A stretch of DNA of 64,000 nucleotides from Albula goreensis (taxonomy: Eukaryota; Chordata; Actinopteri; Albuliformes; Albulidae). The position numbers and the translations under genes were made by a program. Below are positions 35,201-48,029 of the stretch, one piece after another. Each line of letters begins with the position of its first letter. The first letter of the stretch is position 1. A model generated the notes under the pieces. The model was not told the origin of the DNA, made no database searches, and saw only the letters and a list, made by a program, of their open reading frames with translations. Where the stretch lies: assembly GCA_022829145.1 (NCBI GenBank), contig CM040742.1, positions 13,372,131-13,436,130 of the forward strand, read 5' to 3'.

Positions 35201-38200
35201 TTTGATTCATAAATCTGGTTAAACTAATGCACAAATTGCCCTTGATCCATGATTAAATTTTACTTCATATGTAGGCCATGCTGTGTCATAGAGTCTCAAT
35301 CTACCGAATATATAGCCCTCACCGGATTTAAGCGCTTATATTTAATTTGGTAAGCACTTGAGTCTGATTATTTTTGGAGTGAATATTTTATGATTATATT
35401 ACCCATATTGATGCCTAGTCATCACATTTAGCTCACACCATGCGGTTTCCATACAAGATAAATCACAGATAATTTGATGTCTATTCAACTCCTTTCCTCA
35501 AAGAAAATATTCAGCAACATTGAACAGTCTGTTCCCACTCACAGGTATCTGAGTCAGTCTAGGCCATTGGAGAGGTAATTCAAAATGTTCAATCAAACAT
35601 TTATGTCTCGCCAGGTTTAATAGAAACAAGGTCATAATGTTTATATTGTAATGTTCTATTTTATGGATTATGGGGGATTGCCATGAGGATATCAATGCAT
35701 CCAATCATTTTCTTGTAACATAAGTAAAATGAATGTGTACTAAAAATAGCATTCATTGTTAAATAGATGACGGTTTGAAAGAAAATGAAAGCATGATCTT
35801 GGTGATAGAATTGACTTGTTTAGTTTTTTAAGTGCATATGAAATTCAATGAAAACATTCTTTAGTATTTATAAAGGCATAATAGGTTATTCTGTTTTGTA
35901 ATTAAAAGAACATTTTCCAAAGATCCCTGTTAAAATATAGAACACTCAAGTAAAGAAATGTTAGAATGTTTGTTTTGACTGAATTGCATATGCCCTTCAA
36001 GAGACATCTGGCTGAAGTCCAGCCAATGGCTTGCATTCAATCAACATTTGTCACTGACATTTAGTTATGAATACAAGTCCTATGCTTTTTCTCTACAAAA
36101 ACAGTTTGGCTAGTTAATTTTCCCGATTACTTAACTCATCTGAGTGTGTTCTGTTGAATATAAAAATTAGCACTTGCATTTAATTGTGAGTCAAAATTAA
36201 GGACCAGTATTGGTTGAATGCCAACCAATGTGTTTCTGACTATTTTATGTCAATCAAAGTCAGGCTGTAGAGGTCCATTAAAATGCTTGTGTACGTATAT
36301 TCATTTTTGTGGCTCTTTACTGTGAACCTGTATGTGCAGTCTGACTAGGGAGGGATGATCATGTATGTTTCTAAGGTTACATTTAAACTCATTCTGATTG
36401 GCTGCAATGGAAATTGAAAGGGCTTTTTGATTAATTTCTGCCTGGTTAATTTGGGGATGGCTTCCCCTTCTTTTTAAAGAATTTCCATGACAGCCACTTT
36501 TGTGCAGCTGCTCCCACTGGAGTCATTCAGCACACAGGCATATCCTTCCTTGCCTTTTCTCGAACTTCTGCAGAGAGAGCATACTTACAGTATTGTACTA
36601 TCTACAAAGTAGCTTCATTGTCCCCAAAAATTGAGATTAAATGGGGCCCTCTCTTGTTTTGTCCCTTCAAATCATTACGGTCTGGTATGTGTAGTTCACT
36701 TCACTTGTGTGGAATAGATACAGATTTCTCAAAATTCTCCAAAATACACCTGAGTTCGCCTGCTGATGCACAGAAATGGTCTAGGACACTTATAAAACGC
36801 ATCCCATATGTCTCAATTTAAGGGAAACTATAGGTACGTTTGAATAAGTAAAGGAAAATTAATAAAATACACTTACAAAATGAAATTAACAAAGATTTAA
36901 AAGAAAACAAGCTTTTGTACCTTTTTTTCCTTTTCTCCCTGTTTGAAATGTTGTATTTGCAGCCCAGTCCCACTGATATAACTTCCTCTATTACCCGCAG
37001 AGACTGACATTCATGTCCATCATCTGTATAACATGCAGGAGCATATGACGATATGCCATATGTGGGAAATTATTTTTAGGAGGAAGCAAGAAAATGTAAA
37101 TACACCATTGCCAAACAATATATGCAGCCAGTCACTACTTCTTTACTCCGTGTAACAAAGAGTGCTAAATGATTCTGGGGGCCTAGGGCTGGACAGGTGC
37201 TCCAAAAATGTTCAATGTTATCAGCAGAATTTGGAGGGGAGGCTGGTGTCATATCTTCTCACTGGGCCCAGGTTTCCTGGCAACACTCCTGAGGCTCGAA
37301 AAGAAGGCTTAACAACTTAACACAGTGTTCAGTAAGCATTCCTGCAGTGAGAGAACTGGCCACATTTCATTCAAATGAAAGTCTGTCTGCAAGCTCTCAA
37401 TCACAAGAAATGGTGAGGGCTGGAATATTTGGCGATTAAAATTCATTACTGGACTTTTATTCATTTCAATATTCTTTGACTGACATACTTAACCTGAAAG
37501 TACTCATTTTCATACAATAATTTTCCGAATGGTGAATAATTGCACATAAGTGATCGTAATACCTTGCTGTAAATTCAGGTTTTAATCTAAATCATTTTTT
37601 GAGCTACTCACTAAGGAAACAGTGAGGAAAATAATTATCTTTACTAACAGTATGCTCTATAGTTGTATTGCTACAAATTATGGTATATTAAATGTGTTGT
37701 TACAGTGAAGTAAATTAGTGTCAGGTGCTTGTTAAAGTCAGAGAAATTTTAAAAACTGAAAACTTTTAGGTCTTCACTTTAATCAATTAATTTCGCTTTA
37801 ATTAATTTCTGTCTGTCACCTTTTCAAGCTCCCAGGAACAGTGATGTCTTCGATTACACGCAAAGACTGCAGCATCAGCCTTGAGGGCTTCCACTCCCCA
37901 CCATATTCTCCTCTGTTTTTTAATGTTTTTTTGTGTTTGTCAGCTTGAGTCAGAGTGAGGTAAAGCAGGAGCCTGTTGGCTCTCAGCAGGAAGCTAGGTA
38001 GAGATAATATCAGTGTAACTAACACATTCTCGGTTCGTGGCCCAGATCTGGCCCCGGGGCAAGTCTATCTTATGACACCTCTTCAGTGGGCCTGTTCTCT
38101 GACCCTAACACTCTTACCTCTCCTGGATAAGAGGAGGAGTGGGAAGCTTTCTGCAGCTACCTTTGTTACAGTAATAACCACCCTGTTATATAATTGTTAA

Positions 38201-41200
38201 GTTAGATTGTGAGGTTACTTTAAACAGATTAAGATCCACTATTTAATTTCATTCTCTCTATAATTATACTCATCTGGTTATAATTATGTATGACATTTTA
38301 CTTGCCAACAGCGACATGTGGCTAGTTTCATCATTGCTACAGATGGCTTTGTGGATAGATCAGGGGTAAAACGGTACGCCTCTGGCGTGAGATGTTGCTT
38401 TAAAGAGGAGTTTGTCCATGGATGTGTGCGTCTGCTTTGGTGACCACCCCGGGCCAAGCCAGCTGTGAGGGCAATGGGATGGAATGCTGCGGCTCTCTCA
38501 GGCTCTATCACTGTGTCACGAAGCATGTATGGCCCTATGGGAAGAGGTTGTCCAGCCATGGCCCTGGAGAGTTGAGTGGCCTATCCCATATCTTGGAACT
38601 GAAATAAACAACAGCCATTGTCCAAATGCAAGTAGACTTACATAGTAAAAATTGATTTTGACAGCTTTTACTTGAATACTTTGACTTGCTGATGGTGGTT
38701 TTCTTTTATAGTCACTGCGGCTGGTTGACGAAAGAGTTCATTTCTGACACTGCCAGTCCTCCAGGACCAGGTTTTGGGCCTTCCTGCTCCACGTTAAACA
38801 TGCTTGGTGAGTCACAGAGCCCAGCAGGGCAGTGTGACCCTGTGTACCAAGGCACAGTATCCTTCTGCATCCTGCATGGGGTCCTGAGCACATTCCTACA
38901 TGATGACAAATTTGCCAGAGTGCCTTCCCTTCCCTGGAACCTTGTAATAATGTGGGCAGGCTCCACCTGTTCCCTCGCTAGGACCAATAAATGAGCACAT
39001 TTAATGTCCATTTGCTACCTCACTAGTAAGGAGTGCTAGAGGACCATTAATTATTGTAATGTGGGCTGTACCTATTTGCTCCTGCACTGGCACAGAGGGC
39101 TTGAGGCTCAATGGGTGAATTCTAATAAAATATGTTGAATCTGCCAGTTCTATCAGCAGTCCGGAGGGCCAGAGGATCATGGGTAAATTGTTATAATGTA
39201 GACTGATTATACCTCTTCCATCACCAGGACAGAGGGCTGAGAAGATCATGGGTACAAATGCCTCACTGCATGCAAGGATCTGGGGGACGCAGCAATGAGG
39301 AATGCGGCCTCAGGAAAGAGCACCTCCTGTAACTCCCATGAGTCTCCTATTCATGATCGAGTTCCCCTGGTAGCATGTGTCAGCGCTCTCCGGTGTTGGG
39401 CTTACGCATGGCTGGTTGTCCCCACTTGAGTCCCCCCAACCCCCCACCCCCTGGGGGCAGCTCCATGCTGAGCGATTCTTACCCTCATTCACCTTCATCA
39501 CAAGCCTTAGGCTGCCATCATGATCGCTGGCATGTTCTACACACAGGGCAGCAATTGGGGGCTCAGTGGCTTTCGAATACCTTTCACTTATGTATGACCA
39601 TACTACTTAGTGTGCTATTGGGTCTCAGTTTTGGGTCTCTGATGGGCCGTGACCAATCAGGGTTCATCCCTAGCTGATGTTCATACTGCTATCGAATGAG
39701 CCACATCAGGTTTAATGTCTTCCTTTCCTAAGAGCCAGTGCTGAGTGAATTATACCATTGATGGTCTGCTCAGGCTGTGATCTCTTACTACACCTCAGCA
39801 GAACCACCATATTATGCCAATATTAGGGTCAAAGGTCAGAGGTGTTTCTGTTGTCACACATCAAATGCATGGGAATGGAAGCACGACAAAAGGTATCTTT
39901 GATTTCCATCAGTATAGTCTATTATCTTAATCAGGGGTGAGTCTTTATGTCTTAATTATGCAAGACAGTGCAGTTCAGATCTGTTCAGCAAGTATAAAGG
40001 TACCAAAAAAATATGTTTTTGAGTTATTTTATGAAATTATTTTTTTGCCAGTCTCAAATTCCAGACAAGAAAAAGAGTTGCCCTCTTTTCTTGCAGAAAA
40101 CCAAGACTTTTATTGCCTCATGCATAGTAAATAACATAATGATATTTCCCTGCAAAATGCTCTTGGGACACTGCTCAGCAGCTGTTGTGGTAAGTAATCT
40201 TGTGTTCCTTGTTTGCTGTCCCTTCTGCCACTGTTCAACTCTGCCTCCCCTGACTCGCTGGTGACGACGCCAGGCTGATTATCTCCTGTCTGCAGCCTCG
40301 TTAATAGCCCTGTTAGGCAAAAAAGGGTGACAGGCTGGTGTTTCTAACCCCCCACTCTAACATATCTTGGTATAAGTGAACTTTTTGTAAAATAAAAAGT
40401 GAGCCAGGACTGACTGTACCATTCAGTGCTTTCTCCTGTTGGCATGCTTGAGGTGCCATGCTATGGGAGTGCCGCCACATTGGATTTGCAGACCAGGAGT
40501 GGGCAGGGATGGCCATATCTGTTTTCAGATTTCATGCCAAATTCTGCTCTTTATTGTTTAACTACACAAGCTATTTACATGAGCTGACATTTTAGCTATG
40601 TTTACTGATGCTCAAGGCTATTCACCTTCCCCCTTTTTGGTTTCTGAGTTGCTGTACAGTTCTCATCTGTTTCCTGCCCTTCCTTAACAAACATGATAGT
40701 TCAGTGCTTTGTTTCAGACAGTCTAGACCAGAAGTGCCTAATCCTGCAACTTAAGAGTGAAAGCCATTTGATGGTGTTTTTACCTTAAAATACCAAAGAC
40801 ACAGTTCAGGCACAAGAAACTGTGTAAGATGAGTTTACTGTGTAATAAACTGTTAATTAACTGATCAATTAAGTACACACATCCTTTGGCTCTCTAGGAC
40901 CAGGGTTGACCACCACTGGTCTAGGAGTTTACCATTTTTCTCTGAGCCTCTACTGTGTTTTTGTGCTGGTCTTCACAGGGTATGAAATGCTTGGGTAAAC
41001 AACCTTGACTATCAGTGCGAAGGGTGGTCCCTCAGTATTTCTTTACCTAAACATTCATTCATGCCAAAGCTGATGAGGGTGAATAGGAATCACCCCACAC
41101 CTATGTTCTGCTAACAGTGCCAATGAATGCTTGATGACATTTTACAGACTGATTAAATGAAGGCCCATTTGTACATTCTGCATTCCATGCTATGCAAATG

Positions 41201-43430
41201 TTCCTCTCAAATTACATCTAGAACATTCTCTCTGAAAAACCCTGATTAAACTAAAATGGCTGCTATGTATAATCAGACAGAATACAATTAAGTGTCATGC
41301 CGAATACTTTATTCTCGAAGGATCTTAAAAGCAGTTTGGAATGAATACATTATGATTAATACATTAAATATTAGGACATTTTTATGAAGAATCCATTTTT
41401 CCCTTTCTGCAAAATCATCTGTCAGTAAGACCAATTTTTTTTTAATCAATTATATATTGCAAGCATAACTGCTCTGTCCTCATGTTTGAAATAAAAACAC
41501 CTGTTAGCTTTGTTTGTTCTTGATTATTTATGGGAATGCCTCTGATATATTACTTGATTGAAAAAACACACCTCCCAGCAACTGCCTACATCTGCTCTGC
41601 TTAAATACAATATGACCATGATCAGCAATATTAACAGAGTCTTGCTTAAATCAACAGCATTTCTATATAAAATAAGAGCATCTCTCTGGAAAGATACATG
41701 AAAACATTTCCTATGTGTCAGTGATGTTATTTCTTCTTTAGAAAATGCTGATTTTCTTGCAAAGCACTAGGTTGAAGCAACATGTTCTGATATGTAGGGT
41801 TAATTGACTTTGATCTGATTTTGAGCCTGATTGGAATGACAGCTGTTGCCCGACCTGACTCCTAACCAAATGCTAGGGGAGATAGTCGTGCATGAACAAA
41901 TGTTCATATGCTTATGTAACCAGTGGACACTGTGCCATGTTAAGTATTATTGGGTAGTTTACCATGCGGAGGTGAAAGCTGATATCACTGTGTTACCTGC
42001 CTGGATGCTGTTCCGACTTGTTGATCAACAGTGGTTGAGAGCAGGAGTGTTTTAAAAATACCTTTTGTATTGTATGGCCTCTGGAACTGTGCATTATATC
42101 TATCCCTTCATGTCAAAACACGTGCTCCAGGGGATCTCTCCTGTAGGCTGTGGGAACAAACACACCTTCCCCCATCACTTTCTTGGTGGGGCAAAAAAAG
42201 TTATCATGCAACAGTAAATATTACACAAAAACAACCCTTGAAATCTCTCAAGATCACACTATCACAATCTTTGTACAATCAACTCACATTTCAGAACACT
42301 AACCCCACAGATTTTTTGTCACAGTTAAAATTTGCATTTCATGTCCGTTTAAAAAGATGTTACAGAGATGCCCAATTATACAATACTACAAAGGTGATGT
42401 TATAGCCAGTTGGAACACATGTAAATATTATACAATTCAAACAAATGACCAGGAATGCTCCTAAACTTGAAAGTTCAGAATGTCAATTGACAGTAACACA
42501 GAACAGCAGGATCTCTAGACTTTCTGCTCTTGGCTGTTTTGCTCCTTCAGCTGCTGTTCTAGTAGAGCTATATTGCTGACAAAGCTAGATTGTACATATT
42601 TATGTGTCAGCTTTTGTTTTTGAGACAGCCATTGCAGGCTTAAATTGCAGTTAAATATTATGGATGTGCTATTTTGTGCTTTAACATAAAGCTGTATGGA
42701 TTTGGTTGAAGGAATAAGGACCAATTAAGGCTGCATAATGAAAACACATGCATGAAAAACCTGCAGTTTTACCTATGTAGGACTCTCTGTGGCACTGAGT
42801 TTGAGACCACTGCTCTGGACAGAACATATGAAGAGGGTTTAACCTTCATATAGTAGAAATTGCCAGGATCTTGAACATGATGCAACCTCCAACATAAGCT
42901 AATTCTAGAAGGCAAGGAGAGGCAATGCAAGGGTGTATTTTGGGGGGTTGAAGGTGAGCATAGCGGGACTGTTTAGAATGAGTTTAAGTAGTCTGCTGGC
43001 ACAGGTACACCAGCTCACAGAGTTTCAGTTGAATAGCATAATATGACAATGGCTGGGACCTGGAGCTGGTTTGTGTCTTAGAGACAGCTGGAATCTTCAT
43101 GTTGATCAGAACAAGTACAAACATTTGCAGTCCACGCACAGTTTTAAGTAGTCTTGTAGAAAAGAAGGCATTCAGTGTTGGAAACATTGGGGGTTTGAAT
43201 AGGGCTTCAGATTCAGGTAGCTGCTTCCACTAAGTATGCAGTAAATCATGCACAAACCAGGGAGCTGGGGGATGGGAGTAAGCTAACTTACAATATCATT
43301 TACTGAAATGAACTGTATGCTGTGAATATGCATACATAAAAGGTATGTACTGTTAAAGACAGTAGATACCTTTTAAAGATATACATTGAAAGGCCGCTCA
43401 AGCATCCAAACGATGCCAAGTTGAAATTGA
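32200..43430. other. Intergenic region between jade2 and cdkn2aipnl
   Basis: AT-rich, non-repetitive, with no recognised protein-coding exon or RNA gene. Notable items are listed separately: an exon-like 75-nt segment at 33792-33866, a diverged tandem repeat at 38930-39260, and possible conserved noncoding stretches around 36390-36560 and 40260-40320. Confidence 0.55.
38930..39260 (+). repeat. Degenerate tandem repeat, unit roughly 70-150 bp
   Basis: Related segments recur: TTGTAATAATGTGGGCAGGC (38942), TTATTGTAATGTGGGCTGTA (39050) and TTGTTATAATGTAGACTGAT (39188), each followed by ACCT-TTCC/CTCC. CAGAGGGCTTGAGG..CAATGGGT (39101), GGAGGGCCAGAGGATCATGG (39162) and CAGAGGGCTGAGAAGATCATGG (39230) recur too. 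The unit length varies, so the array is old. Confidence 0.5.
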
Positions 43431-43598
43431 AAGATGTACTTCTACACTTCATCGCTGGGGGACACTGTGACAAATACGTCCTCGCTCTTTAGGTGAATAC
43501 CTTTGGTGCACATGCGCAATGTTATGTGTGGGTCGGACATCTAATTTCCCAGCATTTTGTTTTCAAGTGTGGTTTAGATTGTGAGCTAAGTGTCCGAG
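43430..43598 (+). promoter_or_regulatory. cdkn2aipnl: Probable cdkn2aipnl promoter
   Basis: The bases before the ATG contain GCACATGCGCAATG (43508-43521), close to the NRF1 palindrome, and TTTCCCAGCATTTTG (43546-43560), close to the 3' half of the ZNF143/STAF element. There is no TATA box, as expected for a housekeeping gene. The factor assignments are inferred from motif shape. Confidence 0.45.
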
Positions 43599-43810
43599 AT
43601 GGCTGACGGTGATATTGAAGACTTCATTGGACAGAATCGTCATTTGGCCGACCTCGTAGAAACGTTTAGGGCCATCTCGGAGAGTGAAAAACACTGGAAG
43701 TCCAGGAGAGAGTTTATTTTTAGAAACATAAACGATTATGAAGATCCACACTTGGACCATCTACTGGCTTTGTCCATGGTTTGGGCGAACCACGTCTTCC
43801 TCGGTTGTCG
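43599..43810 (+). CDS. cdkn2aipnl: cdkn2aipnl coding exon 1
   Basis: 212 nt encoding residues 1-70 plus two bases, from MADGDIEDFIGQNRHLADLV to WANHVFLGC. The donor is TCG|GTATGT. An in-frame GTG nine bases upstream precedes the ATG, but no upstream ATG exists before the in-frame stop. Confidence 0.96.
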
Positions 43811-45465
43811 GTATGTATAGGTTTCCCACCTTAGTTAAGCTTATCAATAACCAGGTAAATCTAGAGCTACTTTTCAGTTGGGTATCGTTACATACTTAAC
43901 TTCAGAGCAAGTTTTCCCTACATGTATCGGTAGCTAACTATTAGCCAATCTGTAGTTAATTATATCTTGTGTTAGATAGCTATGGTTAGCGTTAAAATGT
44001 ATTAGCAGTCCACTGAATTTATCTCTAATATGACTTTTACCAGGTATAATCCAGCACTTCTGGAAAAAGTGAAGGAAATGGCAGAGGGTATTGTCGTGGA
44101 AGATGCTCCGGTTTTCAAAACAAGAGACGAGATAATTAAACAACAGCAGGTAACAGTTACATGAATGAAACGTCTTGTGTGTTTGGATGACTGACTACGA
44201 GTTTAAAGCAATGTTACGTCCGACTAAGAGGATTTATCATTACAATACAGCTTATCCACACCATTTCCTTGGTAAACATCAGTACGTTAACCTTTCATAG
44301 GTTAATCAGAAAGTGTTTCGTTTTGTGGGTGACATGATTAGGAACAACAACCCCATGACCGTACAGTTCCAGACCTGTAGTAATAGTGTCAAAGACATAT
44401 CCAAGAATTCTGTTTTTATTATATTTAAATGGTATAGGTGGGTCGTTGTTCACATTTTTTGAGAAAATGGAAAGAAATGGCTACTGCAGGGTCTAAACAC
44501 CTACATCCGCAATGGTGCCAGTAAGCATAATTCCCGCCTTTAAGTTCTTTCATTTGCAGATCTTTCACAAATCCGTAGTGATTGTTTGATGCATTCCTTT
44601 GGCATCCAACAAAGGATGGGGGAGAAGTCATCAAATGGTTTTGAAGCTACCAGAATGTACATGTTATTTGGAGCTCTGTAGCGCCGCCATGTGGTATGGG
44701 TTGTCCAGTACTGTAGGGCAGGAGTTCTCCTGTATCTGCTAAATAAAGTAAATACCAGGTTTCTTAGTTGAAGTGAATTCATAGTAGGATTAAATATTTT
44801 TTTAACTGCAAGTTCGGTTGGCATGTCATTTGTCCTATACAGTCCAATATAGTTAGACCAGTATGGAGGAAGATCCGTTGGTGTGGAGAAAGATTACTTT
44901 TTGCGAGAATCTCTTACTTTTTAAGTACTTGTCAAAAAAAAATAAAAATATCGCGGACTTAATGGTTTTTGAGGCAAACGTGTTCCTCGTGATGAGAGGG
45001 ACCTGTCTATTGTGACTCCAAACCAGATGGGTCACATGTTACTATATTCTGGGCACAGTGTTAAATACTGTGTTATTAACTAGTTATTTGACTGTTATAA
45101 TACAATAGGTCTAAATATTTGTCCATGCAAGATTCCTGTCAGAGCTCATGGCAAATTCAGCCATGGCCCTTCTTTTAAATTACATGTGACACAGGTAATA
45201 ATAGTTGTATTTCGACTATTCAGCCCTGAAGCTGTTTTGCTTCAATTGAAGCAAGGTTTCCATTTTTGAAACTGCTTTTGCAATGTCCTTGAGTTTTGTT
45301 TTAGAAATGTTGTAGCTACTGTTTCATATTTTTGACTATTCACAGTTTATAAGGACTCTCTTAAACTATGTGGGCCACTGGTCAAAAGTAAAGAATGTTT
45401 AAAATAAAGTTTATTATAAGTGATATACTGTTCTTCTGTTTCTTTTTTAACAATAGCGTCGATGA
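43599..45465 (+). CDS. cdkn2aipnl: cdkn2aipnl: XRN2-binding (XTBD) domain protein, complete
   Basis: CDKN2AIPNL is a small protein that is essentially one XTBD domain. In related proteins (CDKN2AIP/CARF, NKRF, PAXT-1) this domain binds the nuclear 5'-3' exoribonuclease XRN2. Exons are 43599-43810, 44044-44149 and 45457-45465, all with GT-AG borders; together they encode 108 aa (human is 116). Visible blocks are ESEKHWKSRREFI (human ESEKQWKARMEFI) near residues 28-40 and LLALSMVWANHVFLGCRYNP near 55-74, the latter containing the domain's WAN..FLG core. The KTRDEIIKQQQ tail then ends in RR and a stop. ATG 43599 is the first ATG after the in-frame stop at 43587-43589. The last coding exon holds only two codons and the stop. 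The gene runs tail-to-tail with ube2b. Confidence 0.96.
44044..44149 (+). CDS. cdkn2aipnl: cdkn2aipnl coding exon 2
   Basis: 106 nt, acceptor CTTTTACCAG and donor CAG|GTAACA. It encodes YNPALLEKVKEMAEGIVVED and APVFKTRDEIIKQQQ, and matches the C-terminal half of the XTBD domain. Confidence 0.95.
44150..45456. other. cdkn2aipnl intron 2
   Basis: AT-rich intron. It contains CCGCCATGTGGTATGG near 44693, which on the minus strand resembles a CTCF core, but nothing else recognised. Confidence 0.5.
45457..45465 (+). CDS. cdkn2aipnl: cdkn2aipnl terminal coding exon (RR-stop)
   Basis: The acceptor follows a pyrimidine-rich tract (TTCTTCTGTTTCTTTTTTAA) and CAATAG. CGT CGA TGA then closes the reading frame in phase 0. 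The rest of the exon is 3' UTR up to the AATAAA at 45707. A human-like terminal mini coding segment supports this, but the residues themselves are not conserved, so exact placement relies on splice signals. Confidence 0.8.
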   Translation, partial: RR

Positions 45466-45706
45466 CCGGAGTTGACCAGCAAACAGGCACAAAATGGATT
45501 TAACACACTGATTTGGAGCAGAAGATATTTTTGAAGAGAAGACTCTATTTTTGCAAAGAACAGCAGAATTAGAACTGAGTAATTATGAATTACATTTTAC
45601 AGGTTTTAATTTTTTTATGATTTTAATTTATATTTTTTACTGTTGCATACCTTGTGCCTAAGTCCATGGAAGCTGAGGCCATCATGACATAGTCGTTGTC
45701 TTTTTA

Positions 45707-45712
45707 AATAAA
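45707..45712 (+). terminator. cdkn2aipnl: Poly(A) signal of cdkn2aipnl
   Basis: Canonical AATAAA 242 bases after the stop codon, followed within 20-35 bases by a T/GT-rich stretch (GGTTGTTATCC ... TTTTGTTTGT). This is the first canonical hexamer after the terminal coding exon. Confidence 0.7.
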
Positions 45713-45719
45713 TGGTTGT

Positions 45720-46860
45720 TATCCATCAGTTTTCTTCCACTGTTTTGTTTGTACCTGTAATCAGATCTCTACATCATTAAACTAGGAACATTGTATCTGT
45801 ACCTCATTGTATGATGTAACCATATTCTGCTGCCTGCCACCAATGGTCTTTTCGTTGATTTACACGTCCCCTTACAAATACATGTCAACACCCTGGTAAA
45901 GTAGGAAAATATGAATTCATATATTTGTGTTTTGAAAGTGTAGGGTACTAGACCAGGCTGTAGATGTTGAAGCCCTCTTGGCATCATGTAATGGATGCTA
46001 TCAGTGGTGGATACTCTGGTTGGTGGAATGTAGCCTTCCCTTCTGTCTTTTGCCTTCATCACAGGGATGCTGAGAGTAAACTACACATCGCTGCTCTTTG
46101 TGATTACTTCTGTTGATCCTCATGAGTCTCTTAGTCCTGCCATTGTATCAGAAAAATGCTTAAGGTCACAGATAATAGGATGAGCTTTTCAGAGTGGTCC
46201 AGACACTTGAAATGAAACAGGATGAATGTCCTTGTTTTAATAGTACACTTCATGCTCCAACCAAGAACCTTGTAAAATTATTTTCTTGTGTTCAGTTTTC
46301 CTGTGTTCTTTTTTTTCTATTTTGTGGGCACTCTTGATAGATGTTGCTCTCAAAGGAAAAAAATGGGTCTAGTAATCTGGCTTGTTGAATGATGGTGTAG
46401 AATTGTCTGGACAAAAGGTCTGTTTTTGAAAGGGAGTAGGCACATGAATGTGAGGGAAAATATACATAACTAGGCTGGTAATCAGAAGTGGTACCCATTC
46501 CTTAAGTACTCTCTCACCAAAATAATGCTCTGTCGGTCCATTTGTGTTCAGGGATGTGGGTGTATTAGCTCTCAAGATCACCAGCCGCTCAAGTTTTCCC
46601 ACCATCAATGAAAAAGGAGAGGGTGTTGATTGGTTCACCAGTGCCACATCTGAAAAGCCATTACAGTCTTAACAATGCCCACAGATCTCAAGATGGGTCC
46701 TTGTCACTGCAGTTTCCTTGGCAACCCCAGCTGCATAGCCAACGGCTTGTTTTTACAGTGGTGTAAGAAATTCTTTCCAAAACAAATAAAAAGAGCAATA
46801 TACTTTATGCCTGAAATACTGGGAGGAAAAAAAAGATTTGAGTGTCCATAGTAAACTCAA
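45720..46860. other. Convergent spacer between cdkn2aipnl and ube2b 3' ends
   Basis: AT-rich, no recognised gene. Two minus-strand open frames of 97 and 92 codons (46062-45769 and 46647-46369) have no recognisable domain and no splice context; they could be ube2b 3' UTR extension or chance. Confidence 0.5.
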
Positions 46861-46876
46861 AGTCTGTAAAATGTAT

Positions 46877-46882
46877 TTTATT
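46877..46882 (-). terminator. ube2b: Candidate poly(A) signal of ube2b
   Basis: TTTATT on the plus strand (AATAAA on the minus strand) is the first canonical hexamer I see downstream of the ube2b stop. It would give a 3' UTR of about 1.0 kb (47900 to about 46860), which is AT-rich. A shorter UTR using a variant hexamer cannot be excluded. Confidence 0.45.
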
Positions 46883-47900
46883 ATGTTTATACAGCATATT
46901 AAGTATACATTTTTTTCATAAATTCACAAAAAACTAACTTTATAACATCTCCCTTCTCCTTACATTATGTGGAAAGAAAACACTGCAGCCACCACATAGC
47001 CAGTTTTCTCAAAATAAAATCTGACTTCATGAAAAATATCTGCCAGTCATACCAATTTTGCCTGGAGTAAGGTGAAACCCCTCATTGGCCTTACTGTTCA
47101 CTAACTTAAATTGCATGACACACAACTTAAAAAATACCACAGAGCAGGCAAGAAAAACATGACTTAAAACAGATATGTTGTAAAATATGGACAATTTATG
47201 GGAAATGGAGTCAGCCCTTGAACTATTCTGACTCAAGTTTCATGGTGCACACACACAGGTGGGCATTTTATGACACCTTTTCAACAAGTCTTAGATCAAA
47301 GCACCTCCACCAAGGGATTCCTTTGTGCCAGGACTGCTTTGACTTGTATGCTTAAATACAAGCTATATTAACTCTTATGGGCACAAAAGATACACAAATA
47401 GTCTTAGTTATGTCAGCTTTGATAACCTAGAAGTAATTGCCAAACACTTCTTACATTTTTGATGACTTATCTTAAAGAGTAGCAATTTGGTCAATAAAAC
47501 TACAAAATGTTTTGATAATTTTGTCAATAAAACATTACTCTCCAATAGCCAATGTTCTTCAAACCATGGAAAAAATGTTTAAAAACAAAAGGTTCTGTAT
47601 AAACTTAATGGGAACATCATCAATCCATCCAACAGAGAGAAGACATTTTATAAATTCTGTTAGCAATAACTTATTTCACATCATGCAATAAAAAAGTACA
47701 TTAAGAACACAAACCTAAAGGATTGTTTTTTTTGTCTCCAAACAGGTTGGCAAGCAAGTAAAAGTCCCTATATACTCTATTTTTTATCTTTTTCAAATGT
47801 GTGGCACTTCTTAAGTTCTGTTGTTGATTTCTGTTCTTGATGAGGTAAACTGAAAAATCGGGTCTGATGGACAGCATTGATGAGCGTTGATATTTCTTTG

Positions 47901-48029
47901 TTACGAGTCCCTCCAGCTCTGTTCCACGATAGCGGACACACGCTTCTCGTACTCCCGCTTGTTCTCCTGGTAAAGCTGGGCGGCCTGGCTGTTAGCTGGG
48001 CTGTTGGGGTTTGGCTCATCCAGCAGGGA
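47901..48029 (-). CDS. ube2b: ube2b coding exon 6 and stop
   Basis: 129 nt including TAA at 47903-47901: [42 protein letters not shown]. The acceptor is TCCTGTCTCACAG. The terminus RDS combines the RD. of UBE2A with the final Ser of UBE2B. Confidence 0.97.
   Translation of the reverse strand, partial: SLLDEPNPNSPANSQAAQLYQENKREYEKRVSAIVEQSWRDS

Noticed and set aside
43590..43598. Upstream GTG as a start for cdkn2aipnl (three extra residues)
   Set aside because: ATG at 43599 is the first ATG after an in-frame stop and suits vertebrate initiation.
45769..46647. Minus-strand open frames of 97 and 92 codons as a gene
   Set aside because: No start context, splice borders or domain; AT-rich convergent spacer or possible ube2b 3' UTR.
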